DNA from: Roseiflexaceae bacterium
GTDB taxonomy: Bacteria; Chloroflexota; Chloroflexia; Chloroflexales; Roseiflexaceae
Reading direction: 5' to 3'
NCBI GenBank assembly: GCA_947462525.1
Contig: CANHPK010000120.1
Coordinates: forward strand, 1-5,760
Length of the DNA stretch: 5,760 nt
Of the stretch, positions 1 to 5,590 are shown in pieces. Positions within the stretch are counted from its first letter, which is position 1. Each line of letters opens with the position of its first letter. Both the position numbers and the translations under genes were made by a program. Below the pieces are notes generated by a model, which was not told the DNA's origin, ran no database searches, and worked only from the letters and a program-made list of their open reading frames with translations.

Positions 1-194
1 AAGTGCCACAATGTGGCTGGTGCATGAGTGGCCAGATCATGACCGCAGCGGCACTCCTCAATACCAATGCCAACCCGACCCGTGATGACATCGTCACGGC
101 AATGGACAGTAACTACTGTCGCTGCGGCACCTACCATCGCATCCGCAATGCAGTTGCCCACGCAGTTTCGTTGAAAAACGGAGGCACAGAATGA
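1..194 (+). CDS. iorA: [2Fe-2S] subunit of IorAB-type molybdenum hydroxylase, C-terminal part (5' end outside window)
   Basis: This is the small iron-sulfur subunit that passes electrons from the molybdenum centre of the partner encoded next. Only the last 63 codons are present. The reading frame is open to the left edge, and the first full codon is a GTG read as Val, not a start. The visible part is the C-terminal helical [2Fe-2S] domain of the xanthine dehydrogenase/aldehyde oxidase family. It has a PQCGWC motif near the left edge and YCRCG about 35 residues later, which together supply the four cysteines of that cluster. The Gln before the first Cys is typical of the family. Family members are about 150-160 aa, so roughly 90 residues lie upstream, including the plant-ferredoxin-like cluster. 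The stop overlaps the next start as ATGA, a sign of coupled translation. The assignment to the IorA branch rests mainly on the neighbour. Confidence 0.9.
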   Translation, partial: VPQCGWCMSGQIMTAAALLNTNANPTRDDIVTAMDSNYCRCGTYHRIRNAVAHAVSLKNGGTE

Positions 195-2374
195 CGAAAC
201 CCGCACTTCGTTGGAAGCTCAGTCGCCGCGGGCTCCTCATCGGCGTCGGGACGACCGTCGCTGTCGTGGCTGTCGGCTGGGTGGCAGGCAAAGATACACT
301 CCGGCGCGCCATTTCGAATGCCGCCGAAGGCACCGAAAAGCCCGTCAGCCGTGGTGCGCCCAGCGCAACTCCTACCCAATGGCTGAGCTTTAGTGCTGAC
401 AACATACTGACCGTCCATGTCCAAAAAATCGAAATGGGCCAAGGAATTTTGACGGCACTCGCACAAATTGCCGCCGAAGAGCTCTCGCTGCCGTGGGAAA
501 ACGTCCGGGTCGTGATGGATCCCACCGGCTCAGCGGTCCAAGACCCCAATGGCACCGGCAACAGCGAAAGCGTCGTCTCGCACTACACCCCTCTGCGTAC
601 TGCCGCAGCCACGCTGCGCGAGATGTTGATTGCCGCAGCCGCCAGCCAACTCGCCGTCGATGTCGGGGCACTCACTGCCACATCCACCGGGGTACGGAGC
701 GCGGCAGGCAAAGAGCTCACATTTGGTGCCATTGTGGCCGCACACACAGGCGACTGGCAAACACCAGAGAACCCGCCTACCCTCAAGCCTGCACGCGAGT
801 TTACGCTGATTGGGACACCCAAACAACGACTCGATATCCCAAGCAAAGTCAACGGCACGGCACAATACGGCCATGACGTGCGTATACCGAACATGGTTTG
901 GGGCGTTGTCGCACGGCCACGCATCATCGGAGCAACGATTACCTCGGTCGACCAGCGTGATGCTGCGACCTACCCGGGGGTCGTCGCCGTCGTCGTCGAA
1001 GACCAGTTTGTCGGTGTCGCAGCAGAGACCAAGGCGCAGGCTCAGACCGCCCTCCTCGCCATGAACATTACCTGGACCAATCCCGCAACGTTGGTCACCC
1101 AAGCGGCAATCGATACCGCCACGACGGTTGATCCTACCCAAGGAGTCCAGATCCAGCTCGATGGTGATGCACTCGGCACGCTCGACCAAGCCAAATCGGT
1201 TTTGTATCGTGAATTCCGTACCCCGATGGCAGCCCACGCGCACCTCGAACCGCAGGCATCCGTGGTCGATGTGAAAGAAACCAGTGTGGACGCGTGGGTT
1301 TCGACCCAGGTGCCGGTCGGAATGGCCAATGCAATCGCCAAGGCACTCGACCGCGATATCGCAACGGTCACTGTCCATCCGGTCTACCTCGGCGGTGGCT
1401 TCGGACGGCGACTGGACGATGGCCTCGGGGTCGAAGCAGCGCGATTGTCAGCAGCGGCAAAACGCCCCGTTGCCATCGCCTGGTCACGCGCCGATGAGTT
1501 CCATAATGGCTACGTCCGGCCACCAACACACCACGTCATGCGTGGGAGCCTCACCGCGGATGGCCGCATCGAAGCATTGAGTCATCACCAAGCCAGCGGC
1601 GATGTGCTGTTGACGATTTTCCCTGCCGCAATCGGGACATTTCTCGGTTGGGACATCGGTGCAGTCCGTGGCGCAAAGTGGTATTACACCGCGACAGCCG
1701 GTCGTGTGATGACCGCCCAGCGCGTCGCACTGCCGGTAGCTACCAGCTTCTGGCGTGGTCTGGGATTATTGGCAGACGGCTTTGCAATCGAGTCCTTCAT
1801 CGACGAATTGGCCGAACAGGCCAATGTTGACCCACTCGAGTTCCGCCTCCGGCACCTCCCGGACACAGAATTCGGCAACCGTATGAAGAACACGCTCAAC
1901 GCCGTGGCAACCCTTGCGCAATGGGACAAACCAGCTGCGCCAGGACACGCCTACGGGTTGGCATGTTCTGCTGATGCAGGCACTTGTGTCGCCCAAATCG
2001 CCGATGTCTCACTCAACGGCGACCAAATCATCGTCCATCACGTCTATGCGGCAGTGGATTGTGGCCAAGTCATCAACCCCGATGGCGTGATTGCCCAAAC
2101 CGAAGGCGGCATCATCATGGGCGTAGGTTCGACACTCATCGAAGCATTGACCGTCGTTGATGGCGCATATGGTGCGTCCAACTTTGATGCGTACCCGTTG
2201 TTGCGCAACAGCCGCGCACCCGACATTTCGGTCGTCATTGTGCCGAGTAGCGCCGAACCAGGCGGTATGGGCGAGCCGCCGATTGGCCCCGTCGCAGGTG
2301 CGATAGCCAATGCGGTCTACCGCCTCACCAAGTCACGTCCGGACCAACTCCCGATCACCATCAAACAGTCGTAA
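191..2374 (+). CDS. iorB: Molybdopterin-binding subunit of IorB-type (xanthine dehydrogenase family) hydroxylase, Tat-exported
   Basis: This is the large catalytic subunit of a molybdenum hydroxylase, which oxidises an aromatic N-heterocycle or aldehyde using water as the oxygen source. The substrate cannot be read from the sequence, and 'isoquinoline 1-oxidoreductase' is only the family name. The protein has 727 aa, close to the family size of about 730-780. A twin-arginine signal is visible (SRRGLLIG, R12-R13, then a hydrophobic stretch to about residue 33), implying folded export with the IorA partner. MGQG at 82-85 followed by IAAEEL (93-98) is the IorB N-terminal signature. NGTAQYGHDV (221-230) opens the a/b hammerhead domain. 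AHAHLEP (348-354), GGGFGRR (401-407) and WRGLG (521-525) are cofactor or active-site loops. GMGEPPIGP (692-700) carries E695, the equivalent of the xanthine oxidase catalytic Glu. The ATG overlaps the iorA stop, and GGAGG at 180-184 sits 6 nt upstream, so the start is secure. No sequence break is seen. Confidence 0.93.
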   Translation: MTKPALRWKLSRRGLLIGVGTTVAVVAVGWVAGKDTLRRAISNAAEGTEKPVSRGAPSATPTQWLSFSADNILTVHVQKIEMGQGILTALAQIAAEELSLPWENVRVVMDPTGSAVQDPNGTGNSESVVSHYTPLRTAAATLREMLIAAAASQLAVDVGALTATSTGVRSAAGKELTFGAIVAAHTGDWQTPENPPTLKPAREFTLIGTPKQRLDIPSKVNGTAQYGHDVRIPNMVWGVVARPRIIGATITSVDQRDAATYPGVVAVVVEDQFVGVAAETKAQAQTALLAMNITWTNPATLVTQAAIDTATTVDPTQGVQIQLDGDALGTLDQAKSVLYREFRTPMAAHAHLEPQASVVDVKETSVDAWVSTQVPVGMANAIAKALDRDIATVTVHPVYLGGGFGRRLDDGLGVEAARLSAAAKRPVAIAWSRADEFHNGYVRPPTHHVMRGSLTADGRIEALSHHQASGDVLLTIFPAAIGTFLGWDIGAVRGAKWYYTATAGRVMTAQRVALPVATSFWRGLGLLADGFAIESFIDELAEQANVDPLEFRLRHLPDTEFGNRMKNTLNAVATLAQWDKPAAPGHAYGLACSADAGTCVAQIADVSLNGDQIIVHHVYAAVDCGQVINPDGVIAQTEGGIIMGVGSTLIEALTVVDGAYGASNFDAYPLLRNSRAPDISVVIVPSSAEPGGMGEPPIGPVAGAIANAVYRLTKSRPDQLPITIKQS

Positions 2375-2390
2375 CTCCTCGGCAGAATTT

Positions 2391-2424
2391 CGTGCGGTGT
2401 ATTTGCAAAGTCATGCACCGCACG
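2391..2424. repeat. Perfect 9-bp inverted repeat between iorB and tRNA-Lys
   Basis: CGTGCGGTG (2391-2399) and CACCGCACG (2416-2424) are exact reverse complements with a 16-nt loop. The repeat begins 16 nt after the iorB stop. No T run follows it, so it is not a standard intrinsic terminator, though it could protect or end the iorAB mRNA with Rho. The loop contains the -35 box of the tRNA promoter and the right arm ends just before the -10 box, so a DNA-binding role is also possible. Confidence 0.6.
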
Positions 2425-2431
2425 CTATACT
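2403..2431 (+). promoter_or_regulatory. Sigma-70-type promoter of the tRNA-Lys gene
   Basis: A -35 box TTGCAA (2403-2408) and a -10 box TATACT (2426-2431) are separated by exactly 17 nt, and each matches the housekeeping consensus at 4-5 of 6 positions. The expected start of transcription is near 2438, only about 4 nt before the mature tRNA 5' end. That fits an independently transcribed tRNA with a very short leader. It overlaps the inverted repeat at 2391-2424. Confidence 0.75.
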
Positions 2432-2441
2432 ATTGTTGTGT

Positions 2442-2516
2442 GGGTCAGTAGCTCAATGGCAGAGCACTTGCCTTTTAAGCAATGAGTTGTAGGTTCGAAT
2501 CCCACCTGACCCACCA
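2442..2516 (+). tRNA. tRNA-Lys, anticodon UUU
   Basis: A full cloverleaf can be drawn. The acceptor stem is GGGTCAG (2442-2448) with CTGACCC (2506-2512), seven perfect pairs, then discriminator A and an encoded CCA (2514-2516). The D arm is GCTC/GAGC with a seven-base loop containing GG. The anticodon stem is CTTGC/GCAAT and its loop CTTTTAA places the anticodon TTT at 2474-2476, which reads AAA/AAG Lys codons. The T loop is TTCGAAT. A15 and U48 can form the Levitt pair. Two stem positions do not pair: C27-U43 in the anticodon stem and A51-C63 in the T stem. A good promoter directly upstream argues for a working gene. Confidence 0.92.
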
Positions 2517-2519
2517 CAC

Positions 2520-2526
2520 TTTTTTT
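2520..2526 (+). terminator. T tract after tRNA-Lys, possible terminator
   Basis: Seven consecutive T residues follow three bases after the encoded CCA. No separate hairpin precedes them. The primary transcript can lengthen the acceptor helix slightly using GTG before and CAC after the mature tRNA, so the tRNA fold itself may serve as the stem. The call is by position and T tract only. Confidence 0.4.
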
Positions 2527-2843
2527 ACGTCGCATATTGCGGCCTAGAACGACCCAGTGCATCCCCTAAGGGGGGCAAATGGATTTCAACCAAATAGCGT
2601 GTATGTGTGTTTTGTGTTCTGTCTCTCTGTGTTTGTTGACACATGATAGGCGGATTTTTTGTGTCTACAAAACACCACGGCGCATACGTGACGACGCGTA
2701 TAGAGCGTTCCCTTCCTTTCTCCAACTGAAACGTGGGTTATTGCCGAACACGGCATTGCCATATGACTCCCACCCCGTTGCACACCGGATGTCGCGTGCA
2801 ACGATTGATTCCGGGGGGCATACACGATACAGAGGAGGGCTCA
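2527..2843 (+). other. Gene-free leader region upstream of the cba operon
   Basis: No credible gene is seen here; open frames in this stretch have no family features and no consistent coding bias. Contents in order: a small imperfect stem-loop at 2529-2543; a CCCCTAAGGGG-type short stem near 2558-2577; a G/T-dominated tract at 2599-2638; TTGACA at 2636-2641, a perfect -35 hexamer but with no acceptable -10 box 16-18 nt later; a 6-bp stem TTTTGT/ACAAAA (2657-2662 with 2667-2672); a 5-bp stem TGCCG/CGGCA (2742-2746 with 2751-2755); and the 8-bp stem-loop at 2776-2803 listed separately. The cba promoter is probably in this stretch but I cannot place it with confidence. Confidence 0.5.
2776..2803 (+). 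promoter_or_regulatory. 8-bp stem-loop in the cba leader
   Basis: CGTTGCAC (2776-2783) and GTGCAACG (2796-2803) form a perfect 8-bp stem with a 12-nt loop, ending 40 nt before the cbaD ATG. The loop holds CCGGA (2785-2789), complementary to TCCGG at 2810-2814 just downstream, so an H-type pseudoknot is geometrically possible. As DNA the same palindrome could be an operator. It is not followed by a T run and is not a terminator. The function is unknown. Confidence 0.45.
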
Positions 2844-2996
2844 ATGAAAAACGTACCAGCGGCAACCCCACACACAGCCACGGATGAATTTTCGCCAGTA
2901 GGAACACTCCTATTCGTGATGATTATGCTCCTTGGGTATGTTGTGTATTGGGGGTACATTTGGTTCTTAGTGGTCGTTGAACGTGGGGGGAACTAA
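2844..2996 (+). CDS. cbaD: ba3-type cytochrome c oxidase subunit IIa
   Basis: This 50-aa, single-helix subunit packs against subunits I and II in ba3-type oxidases. It has a short polar N-terminus, then FSPVGTLL followed by one long hydrophobic segment (about residues 18-46) rich in Tyr and Trp, ending in a short ERGGN tail. That layout is typical of the subunit IIa family, whose Thermus member is 34 aa. The start is set by a strong ribosome-binding site, GGAGG at 2834-2838, 5 nt before the ATG. In-frame upstream starts such as 2733 would add residues with no family match and ignore this site. It lies first in the operon and its stop is 1 nt before cbaB, the Thermus order. The short length makes the family call depend partly on its neighbours. 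Confidence 0.85.
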   Translation: MKNVPAATPHTATDEFSPVGTLLFVMIMLLGYVVYWGYIWFLVVVERGGN

Positions 2997-2997
2997 C

Positions 2998-3489
2998 ATG
3001 CACATTGATCGACTCGAGCGGTATTGGATTATCGCCGTCGGCGTCGTGTTGGGCGCATTTGGCGCAGCAATCGTCGCATCGGTGGTCGTCTTCGGCGTCC
3101 GCTTACCGAGCCCCGTAGGGCGTATTGACCCGGCAAAAATCAAAGAATCCGAATTCGCTACTCCCGGCCTCACCCAAGACGGTGACCACACGTACACGTT
3201 GCGCGTCGTCGCCAAAATGTGGAAGTTTGATGTCGGTTCGAAAGAACCACAACCGACCATCAAGATTCCCGCCGGCAGTCGCCTCAAAATCATTGCCACC
3301 AGCCTTGATGTAACCCATGGGTTTTATGTCGAACAACACGATGTCAATGTGATGCTGCTCCCAGGGCAGATTTCGCAGGTAGAAGTGACGTTCAACAAAC
3401 CCGGGGTCTTTCACATCATTTGTCACGAATACTGCGGACCTGGCCATCAAGCAATGGTCGCAGCTATTGAAGTGAATGAAGGCAACTAA
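2998..3489 (+). CDS. cbaB: ba3-type cytochrome c oxidase subunit II (CuA)
   Basis: This subunit carries the binuclear CuA centre that accepts electrons from cytochrome c or a small copper protein on the outer side of the membrane. It has 163 aa, against 168 for Thermus ba3. One N-terminal anchor helix covers about residues 10-34 and the rest is a cupredoxin domain. Ligands visible are H107 (in THGF), C142, C146, H150 and M153, with E144 supplying the backbone carbonyl position (CHEYCGPGHQAM). All sit 7 residues before their Thermus counterparts (114, 149, 151, 153, 157, 160). E7, in an E-x-x-W pattern before the helix, matches the Thermus Glu15 at the mouth of the K path. The ATG at 2998 follows the G-run ending at 2990; a TTG at 2977 would overlap cbaD and is less likely. 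The stop lies 1 nt before cbaA. Confidence 0.95.
   Translation: MHIDRLERYWIIAVGVVLGAFGAAIVASVVVFGVRLPSPVGRIDPAKIKESEFATPGLTQDGDHTYTLRVVAKMWKFDVGSKEPQPTIKIPAGSRLKIIATSLDVTHGFYVEQHDVNVMLLPGQISQVEVTFNKPGVFHIICHEYCGPGHQAMVAAIEVNEGN
3478..3482 (+). promoter_or_regulatory. Ribosome-binding site that decides the cbaA start
   Basis: GAAGG lies inside the end of cbaB, 8 nt before the ATG at 3491. An alternative in-frame ATG at 3476 lies before this site and has no comparable motif, so 3491 is preferred. The junction AACTAACATGCA is identical to that at the cbaD/cbaB boundary. Confidence 0.55.
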
Positions 3490-3490
3490 C

Positions 3491-5185
3491 ATGCAACACA
3501 CAAAAGCATTGACGATTACCCCAGAACTCACGTTTCCCAAGGTAGGGTTTTTAACTTCCGAACAGTGGATTGTCGGCTCGCATGTATTGACCGGCCTAAT
3601 GGCCCTGCTCATCGGCATTTTTCTGGGACCGTTCCAAGTTTTTCGGCGCGCCCCAGCACTCAAATGGGCAATACCGGTTTTTTCGTACTATTACCAAGCA
3701 TTAACGGTCCATGGGGTGATGAACGCCTTGTTCTTTACGACGTTCTTCATCGTCGGGTTTAGCTACTTCACCGTGATGCGTTCACTCAAGCGCAATATGT
3801 GGAGCACCAAACTTGTGTGGGCAGCATATGTCCTCATGTTGGTCGGCTTACTCCTCGTCGTATATGCACTCGTCACCAATCAGGCAAATGTGCTCTATAC
3901 GTTTTATCCCTCATTGATTGCCCATCCTGCCTTTTATCTCGGTCTGGTGTTGCTCGTCGTCGGGACGTGGCTGGTTACCGCAAATCTCTTTTTGACGTAC
4001 ATGCTCTGGCGCAAAGAAAACCCGCAAGAACACTTACCGCTCGCGGTGTTTGCAACACTGACCAACTTCGTCCTGTGGTGTGTCGCATCGTTTGGTGTCG
4101 CCATCGAAGTCTTGTTCATGTTGTTGCCGCTCTCACTCGGCCTTATCTCACATACCGATCCACAGGCCGGCCGGGCATTGTTTTGGTTCTTTGGGCATCC
4201 ATTGGTCTACTTTTGGCTGCTGCCTGCATACACCTCGTGGTATGCGATGTTGCCCAAGCAAGCAAACAGTCGTATCTTCTCTGATCCATTGGCACGCGTA
4301 GCCTTTATCTTGTTGATGATTTTCTCTATTCCGGTGGGCGTCCATCACATGTTTACTGATCCAGGGGTTAGTGCCGTGATGAAGGGAATCCAGACGGTAT
4401 TCACCTTTGTGGTGGCCATCCCGAGCTTGTTGACGGCGTTCAATGTCGGTGCCATGCTCGAACGCGCCGGTCGCAACCGGGGGGCAAAAGGCCCATTCGA
4501 CTGGATGTGGAAGCAAGATTGGCGGAATCCCGTTATTGCGGCACAAATCTCCGCCATGATTTTGTTTATCACTGGTGGTATCTCAGGGATCATGAATGCC
4601 TCACTGACGCTCAACATCGCCCTCCACAACACCTCGTGGATCCCCGCCCACTTCCATCAAACCCTCGGTGGTGCGGTGACGTTGACCTTCATGGGGATCT
4701 GCTACTGGTTGATTCCTATGATTCGTGGGCGTGGGTTGTACAGTGCCAACGTTGCACTCTGGCAGGTGCACACCTGGTCGATCGGCATGATGATTTTCGG
4801 CTATACCTATGGCGCAGCAGGCCTGCTTGGAGTGCCGCGCCGAACCGACCTGGGCGCTGCACCATACATCAACGAGCTCGCAGTGCCTTACTTGAATGCT
4901 TCGGTGATCGGCGGAGTGCTCTTGCTTATCAGTGGCATTCTGTTCTTTGTGAACATCTTTGGCACCCTGTTCTTTTCCAAAGCCCCATTGACCGAAGAAG
5001 CGCCGATTGACACCTATGTCGAATCCAAGTCACCACTCTGGATGGAAAAATGGGGCCTTTGGTTGAGCATTGTGGCAATCCTCTGTGTGATTGCATGGGT
5101 ACCGGTGTTCCTCGAAGTATTCGACTTCACCAATGGCTTCCAGACGCCTGGGTACAACCCCAACGGTGGCATTTACAAACCGTAA
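3491..5185 (+). CDS. cbaA: ba3-type cytochrome c oxidase subunit I (B-family heme-copper oxidase)
   Basis: This is the catalytic subunit. It reduces O2 to water at a heme a3-CuB site and pumps protons. From the chosen ATG it has 564 aa, close to Thermus ba3, with about 13 membrane helices by hydrophobicity. H74 and H389 would bind the low-spin heme. H387, in the PAHFHQTLGG motif, would bind heme a3. H236, H285 and H286 would bind CuB, and Y240 would crosslink to H236 (GHPLVYFW). K-path residues Y247, Y251, S312 and T315 are all present, each offset by 3 from Thermus Y244, Y248, S309 and T312. This set marks the B family, not aa3 or cbb3. The upstream in-frame ATG at 3476 would add five residues. 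cbaA follows cbaB after 1 nt and is followed by a strong stem-loop before orf90. No defect is seen. Confidence 0.97.
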   Translation: MQHTKALTITPELTFPKVGFLTSEQWIVGSHVLTGLMALLIGIFLGPFQVFRRAPALKWAIPVFSYYYQALTVHGVMNALFFTTFFIVGFSYFTVMRSLKRNMWSTKLVWAAYVLMLVGLLLVVYALVTNQANVLYTFYPSLIAHPAFYLGLVLLVVGTWLVTANLFLTYMLWRKENPQEHLPLAVFATLTNFVLWCVASFGVAIEVLFMLLPLSLGLISHTDPQAGRALFWFFGHPLVYFWLLPAYTSWYAMLPKQANSRIFSDPLARVAFILLMIFSIPVGVHHMFTDPGVSAVMKGIQTVFTFVVAIPSLLTAFNVGAMLERAGRNRGAKGPFDWMWKQDWRNPVIAAQISAMILFITGGISGIMNASLTLNIALHNTSWIPAHFHQTLGGAVTLTFMGICYWLIPMIRGRGLYSANVALWQVHTWSIGMMIFGYTYGAAGLLGVPRRTDLGAAPYINELAVPYLNASVIGGVLLLISGILFFVNIFGTLFFSKAPLTEEAPIDTYVESKSPLWMEKWGLWLSIVAILCVIAWVPVFLEVFDFTNGFQTPGYNPNGGIYKP

Positions 5186-5195
5186 CGAAACCATA

Positions 5196-5224
5196 TTGCG
5201 GAGGGATAACACATCCCTCCGCAA
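5196..5224 (+). repeat. Perfect 12-bp stem-loop between cbaA and orf90
   Basis: TTGCGGAGGGAT (5196-5207) and ATCCCTCCGCAA (5213-5224) are exact reverse complements around the 5-nt loop AACAC. The structure starts 11 nt after the cbaA stop. No T run follows; the next bases are the ribosome-binding site of orf90. It is thus more likely an mRNA stabiliser or expression-tuning element within the operon than a clean terminator. The left arm contains GGAGGG, itself ribosome-binding-site-like, sequestered by the right arm. Confidence 0.8.
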
Positions 5225-5227
5225 GGA
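5223..5227 (+). promoter_or_regulatory. Ribosome-binding site that decides the orf90 start
   Basis: AAGGA lies 7 nt before the ATG at 5235. The other in-frame ATG, at 5229, is only 1 nt away from this site, too close for normal initiation, so 5235 is preferred. The first two bases of the site are also the last two of the preceding stem. Confidence 0.55.
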
Positions 5228-5234
5228 AATGACA

Positions 5235-5507
5235 ATGTACACATCACTCGCCAAACACGAGTTCGTCCTTCAGTTCAGTGGAGCACTGTGTTGGGGATTG
5301 TCCATTTGCTGCCTCCTGTTTGCCTACGCGTACACGCAAGACATCGCGGCGATCCTTGCATCCCCAGCGCAACTATGGGCATTTGTGTGTGGTGTCCCAT
5401 TGCAACGCAACAGTACCATCCCAATTCTGGTTGGCATTGGGGGCGCAGGTGGGTGTTGCGGATCGTTGATCCTGTATGTGAGAGGCCGCGCTATCATGGC
5501 ACGTTAA
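5235..5507 (+). CDS. Small two-helix membrane protein with paired cysteines, unknown function (orf90)
   Basis: I do not recognise this 90-aa protein. A short polar N-terminus leads into a hydrophobic segment at about residues 11-33. A connecting stretch of about 28 residues follows, with LASPAQLWAF and a single Cys (C52), then a second hydrophobic Gly-rich segment at about 62-82 and a basic tail (YVRGRAIMAR). Each predicted helix has a Cys-Cys pair (C25-C26 and C74-C75), with another Cys at 19. The basic ends would favour both termini inside. It lies 49 nt after cbaA with no clear promoter between, so it is probably cotranscribed with the oxidase and might be an accessory subunit or assembly factor; that is inference from position. 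The start follows the ribosome-binding site at 5223-5227. Hydrophobic segments and a good initiation site favour a real gene. Confidence 0.7.
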   Translation: MYTSLAKHEFVLQFSGALCWGLSICCLLFAYAYTQDIAAILASPAQLWAFVCGVPLQRNSTIPILVGIGGAGGCCGSLILYVRGRAIMAR

Positions 5508-5590
5508 CATGGCTCATCAGTGCGTATGCTAGACTACAAGGACGTCGGGTCCGCCGTCGCCTATCTTGGGCAGATGTGGGTGAGGTCAGC
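5508..5590 (+). promoter_or_regulatory. Intergenic region before the DtxR-family gene, weak promoter candidate
   Basis: This 83-nt gap holds an extended -10-like sequence, TGCTAGACT (5527-5535), but no good -35 box at normal distance. TTAACA (5504-5509) is 20 nt away, which is too far. Small imperfect repeats (GGAC-N5-GTCC, 5540-5552) are seen, but no convincing metal-regulator operator. GAGG at 5582-5585 is the ribosome-binding site of the next gene. Confidence 0.3.

Noticed and set aside
94..561. Minus-strand open frame of 155 codons across the iorA/iorB junction
   Set aside because: It overlaps two real genes, has Ser/Pro/Arg-biased composition typical of shadows, and no ribosome-binding site or family match.
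981..1001. GTC-rich micro-repeat in iorB
   Set aside because: It encodes a run of Val/Ala residues in frame and is explained by coding sequence, not a separate repeat element.
530..1378. Long minus-strand open frame of 282 codons inside iorB
   Set aside because: It is antisense to a well-supported gene with all family motifs, has no recognisable domain, and is a usual shadow in this codon usage.
2805..2833. TTGATT with TACAGA, 17 nt apart, as a cba promoter
   Set aside because: The -10 match is only 3 of 6, and transcription would start after the clear ribosome-binding site of cbaD.
2579..2887. Plus-strand 102-codon frame starting after a G-run in the leader, with a Cys-rich hydrophobic N-terminus
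   Set aside because: It runs into cbaD in another frame, loses hydrophobic character after about 20 residues, and the composition reflects the G/T-rich DNA. Not supportable as a gene.
3103..3663. Minus-strand open frame of 186 codons opposite cbaB/cbaA
   Set aside because: It is antisense to genes whose metal ligands are all conserved on the + strand, and has no features of its own.
5509..5532. Seven-codon frame after orf90 (ATG to TAG)
   Set aside because: Although it repeats the TAACATG junction, it is too short to support as a gene or leader peptide without further evidence.
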